From contig CM060984.1 in NCBI GenBank assembly GCA_030765065.1, positions 2,738,001 through 2,802,000 on the forward strand: a stretch of 64,000 nt of DNA, given 5' to 3'. This DNA comes from Deroplatys truncata. Lineage: Eukaryota > Arthropoda > Insecta > Mantodea > Mantidae. The first letter of the stretch is position 1. Every line of letters begins with the position of its first letter. The notes under the pieces were generated by a model. It did not search any database. It was not told where the DNA came from and saw nothing but the letters and a program-made list of their open reading frames with translations. A program made the translations under genes and the position numbers. Below, in pieces: positions 62,799 to 64,000 of the stretch.

Positions 62799-64000
62799 TG
62801 ATCTATAAAGGATAATTTACAGCTACTACCAAACGAGATAAGAGCCACAAGGGAATATAGTATAGGGTATATAGCTGAAAGAGACTCTGCGACCTATGAT
62901 AGATATTTTATAACTACTACCAAACGGGAGAGAGAAACCACAAGGGACTATAGTATAAGATATATAGCTGAGAGGGACTCTGAAATCTATAAAGGATATT
63001 TAATAGCTACTACAAAACGAGATACGAACCACAAGCGACTATAGTATACGATATATAGCTGAGAGGGACTGTGAGATCTATAAAGGATATTTTATAGCTA
63101 CTACCAAACGAGAGAGAGAAACCACAAGGGACCATAGTATTGGATATATGGCTGAGAGGGACTTTATGATCTATAAAGGATACTTTATAGCTACTACCAA
63201 ACGAGAGAGAGAAACCACAAGCGACTATAGTATAGGATATATAGCTGAGAAGGACTCTAAGCTCTATAATGGATATTTTATAGCTACTACAAAACGAGAT
63301 ACGAACCACAAGCGACTATAGTATAGGAAATATAGCTGAGAGGGACTCTGAGATCTATAAAGGATATTTAATAGCTACTACCAAACGAGAGAGAGAAACT
63401 ACAAGGGACCATAGTATAGGATATATACCTGACAGAGACTCTGCGACCTATGATAGATATTTTATAGCTACTACCAAACGAGACAAACCACAAGGGACTA
63501 TAGTATAAGATATACAGCTGAGATGGACTCTGAGATCTATAAAGGATGTTTTATAGCTACTACCAAACGAGATACGAACCACAAGCGACTATAGTATAGG
63601 TTATATAGCTGAGACGGACTCTGAGATCTATAAAGGATATTTTATATCGTACTACCAAACGAGAGAGAAACCACAAGGGACCATAGTATAGGACATATAG
63701 TTGAGAGAGACTCTGAGATCTATGGGAGATATTTCATAGCTACTACTCCGAGTGAGAGAAACCACAAGGGACCATAGTATAGGATATATAGGTGAGAGAG
63801 ACTCTGCGACCTATAATAGATATTTTATAGCGTAGTACCAAACGAGAGAGAAACCACAAGGGACAATAGTATAGGACATATAGTTGAGAGAGCATCTGAG
63901 ATCAATGGGAGATATTTTATAGCTAATACCCCGAGAGAAAGAAACCAAGAGGGATTATAGTATAGGAAATATAGTTGAGAGAGACTCTGAGATTTATGGG
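62799..64000 (+). repeat. Type C satellite array, running off the window
   Basis: Type C units closely parallel to 53104-53900 for the first 600 bp. The array continues beyond the last base. Confidence 0.93.

Overview
This window looks like eukaryotic heterochromatin, and I find no protein-coding, rRNA or tRNA gene I can support. About 56 kb is a head-to-tail satellite with a basic unit of about 91 bp (roughly 620 units). A 7.5-kb AT/GC-mixed island at 17320-24824 interrupts it, and this island is an inverted-repeat (foldback-type) composite element. Long non-coding tandem DNA, nested higher-order repeats (HORs) and a long-arm non-autonomous element fit a large eukaryotic genome. The CCAAT, CGTGG and AAGATGGCGG motifs in the island hint at an animal, but that is inference. 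I cannot name the species.

The satellite has three subfamilies, all on the same strand. Type A carries CTCTTTGAAC and CCTCGCGAGAGAGG. Type B carries TTGAGAGAGACTCTGC and CTAACGTCAGAGG or CTCACGAGAGAGG. Type C carries GAGATCTATAAAGG and TACCAAACGAGAG, with an expandable GA tract. Layout: A 1-10098 (three copies of a multi-kb HOR); connector T 10099-10361; C to 14786; connector J; A to 17319; foldback island 17320-24691 plus a 133-bp MITE-like element 24692-24824; B to about 28650; A to about 30000; mixed units to about 30880; B to about 34412; A to about 36010; C to 38649; J; A to about 41040; C to 42345; A to 43630; C to 45440; A to 46000; C to 49197; J; A to 52819; T; C; J twice; A to 56497; short C; A to about 58490; C; J; A to 62510; T; C to the end. 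Boundaries are good to a few tens of bases where I give 'about'.

The island has two arms of about 1.27 kb in inverted orientation (17836-19112 and 23428-24691). Between them lie a degenerate 50-70-bp repeat block with CA runs, a third partial arm copy (19803-20463), a unique GC-rich insert of about 168 bp, and eleven copies of a 248-251-bp tandem repeat. The arms and the 250-bp repeats share a promoter-like core. Six of the eleven tandem copies and both arms hold an exact CCAAT-N9-CCACG arrangement, which is the published consensus of the mammalian ER-stress response element.

The window has no genes that work together. The visible biology is repeat evolution: segmental duplications whose copies differ by whole numbers of satellite units (14, 7 and 3), recurrent connector units between subfamilies, homogenised blocks with exact 90-, 91- or 93-bp periods, and open frames that come only from unit lengths divisible by three.
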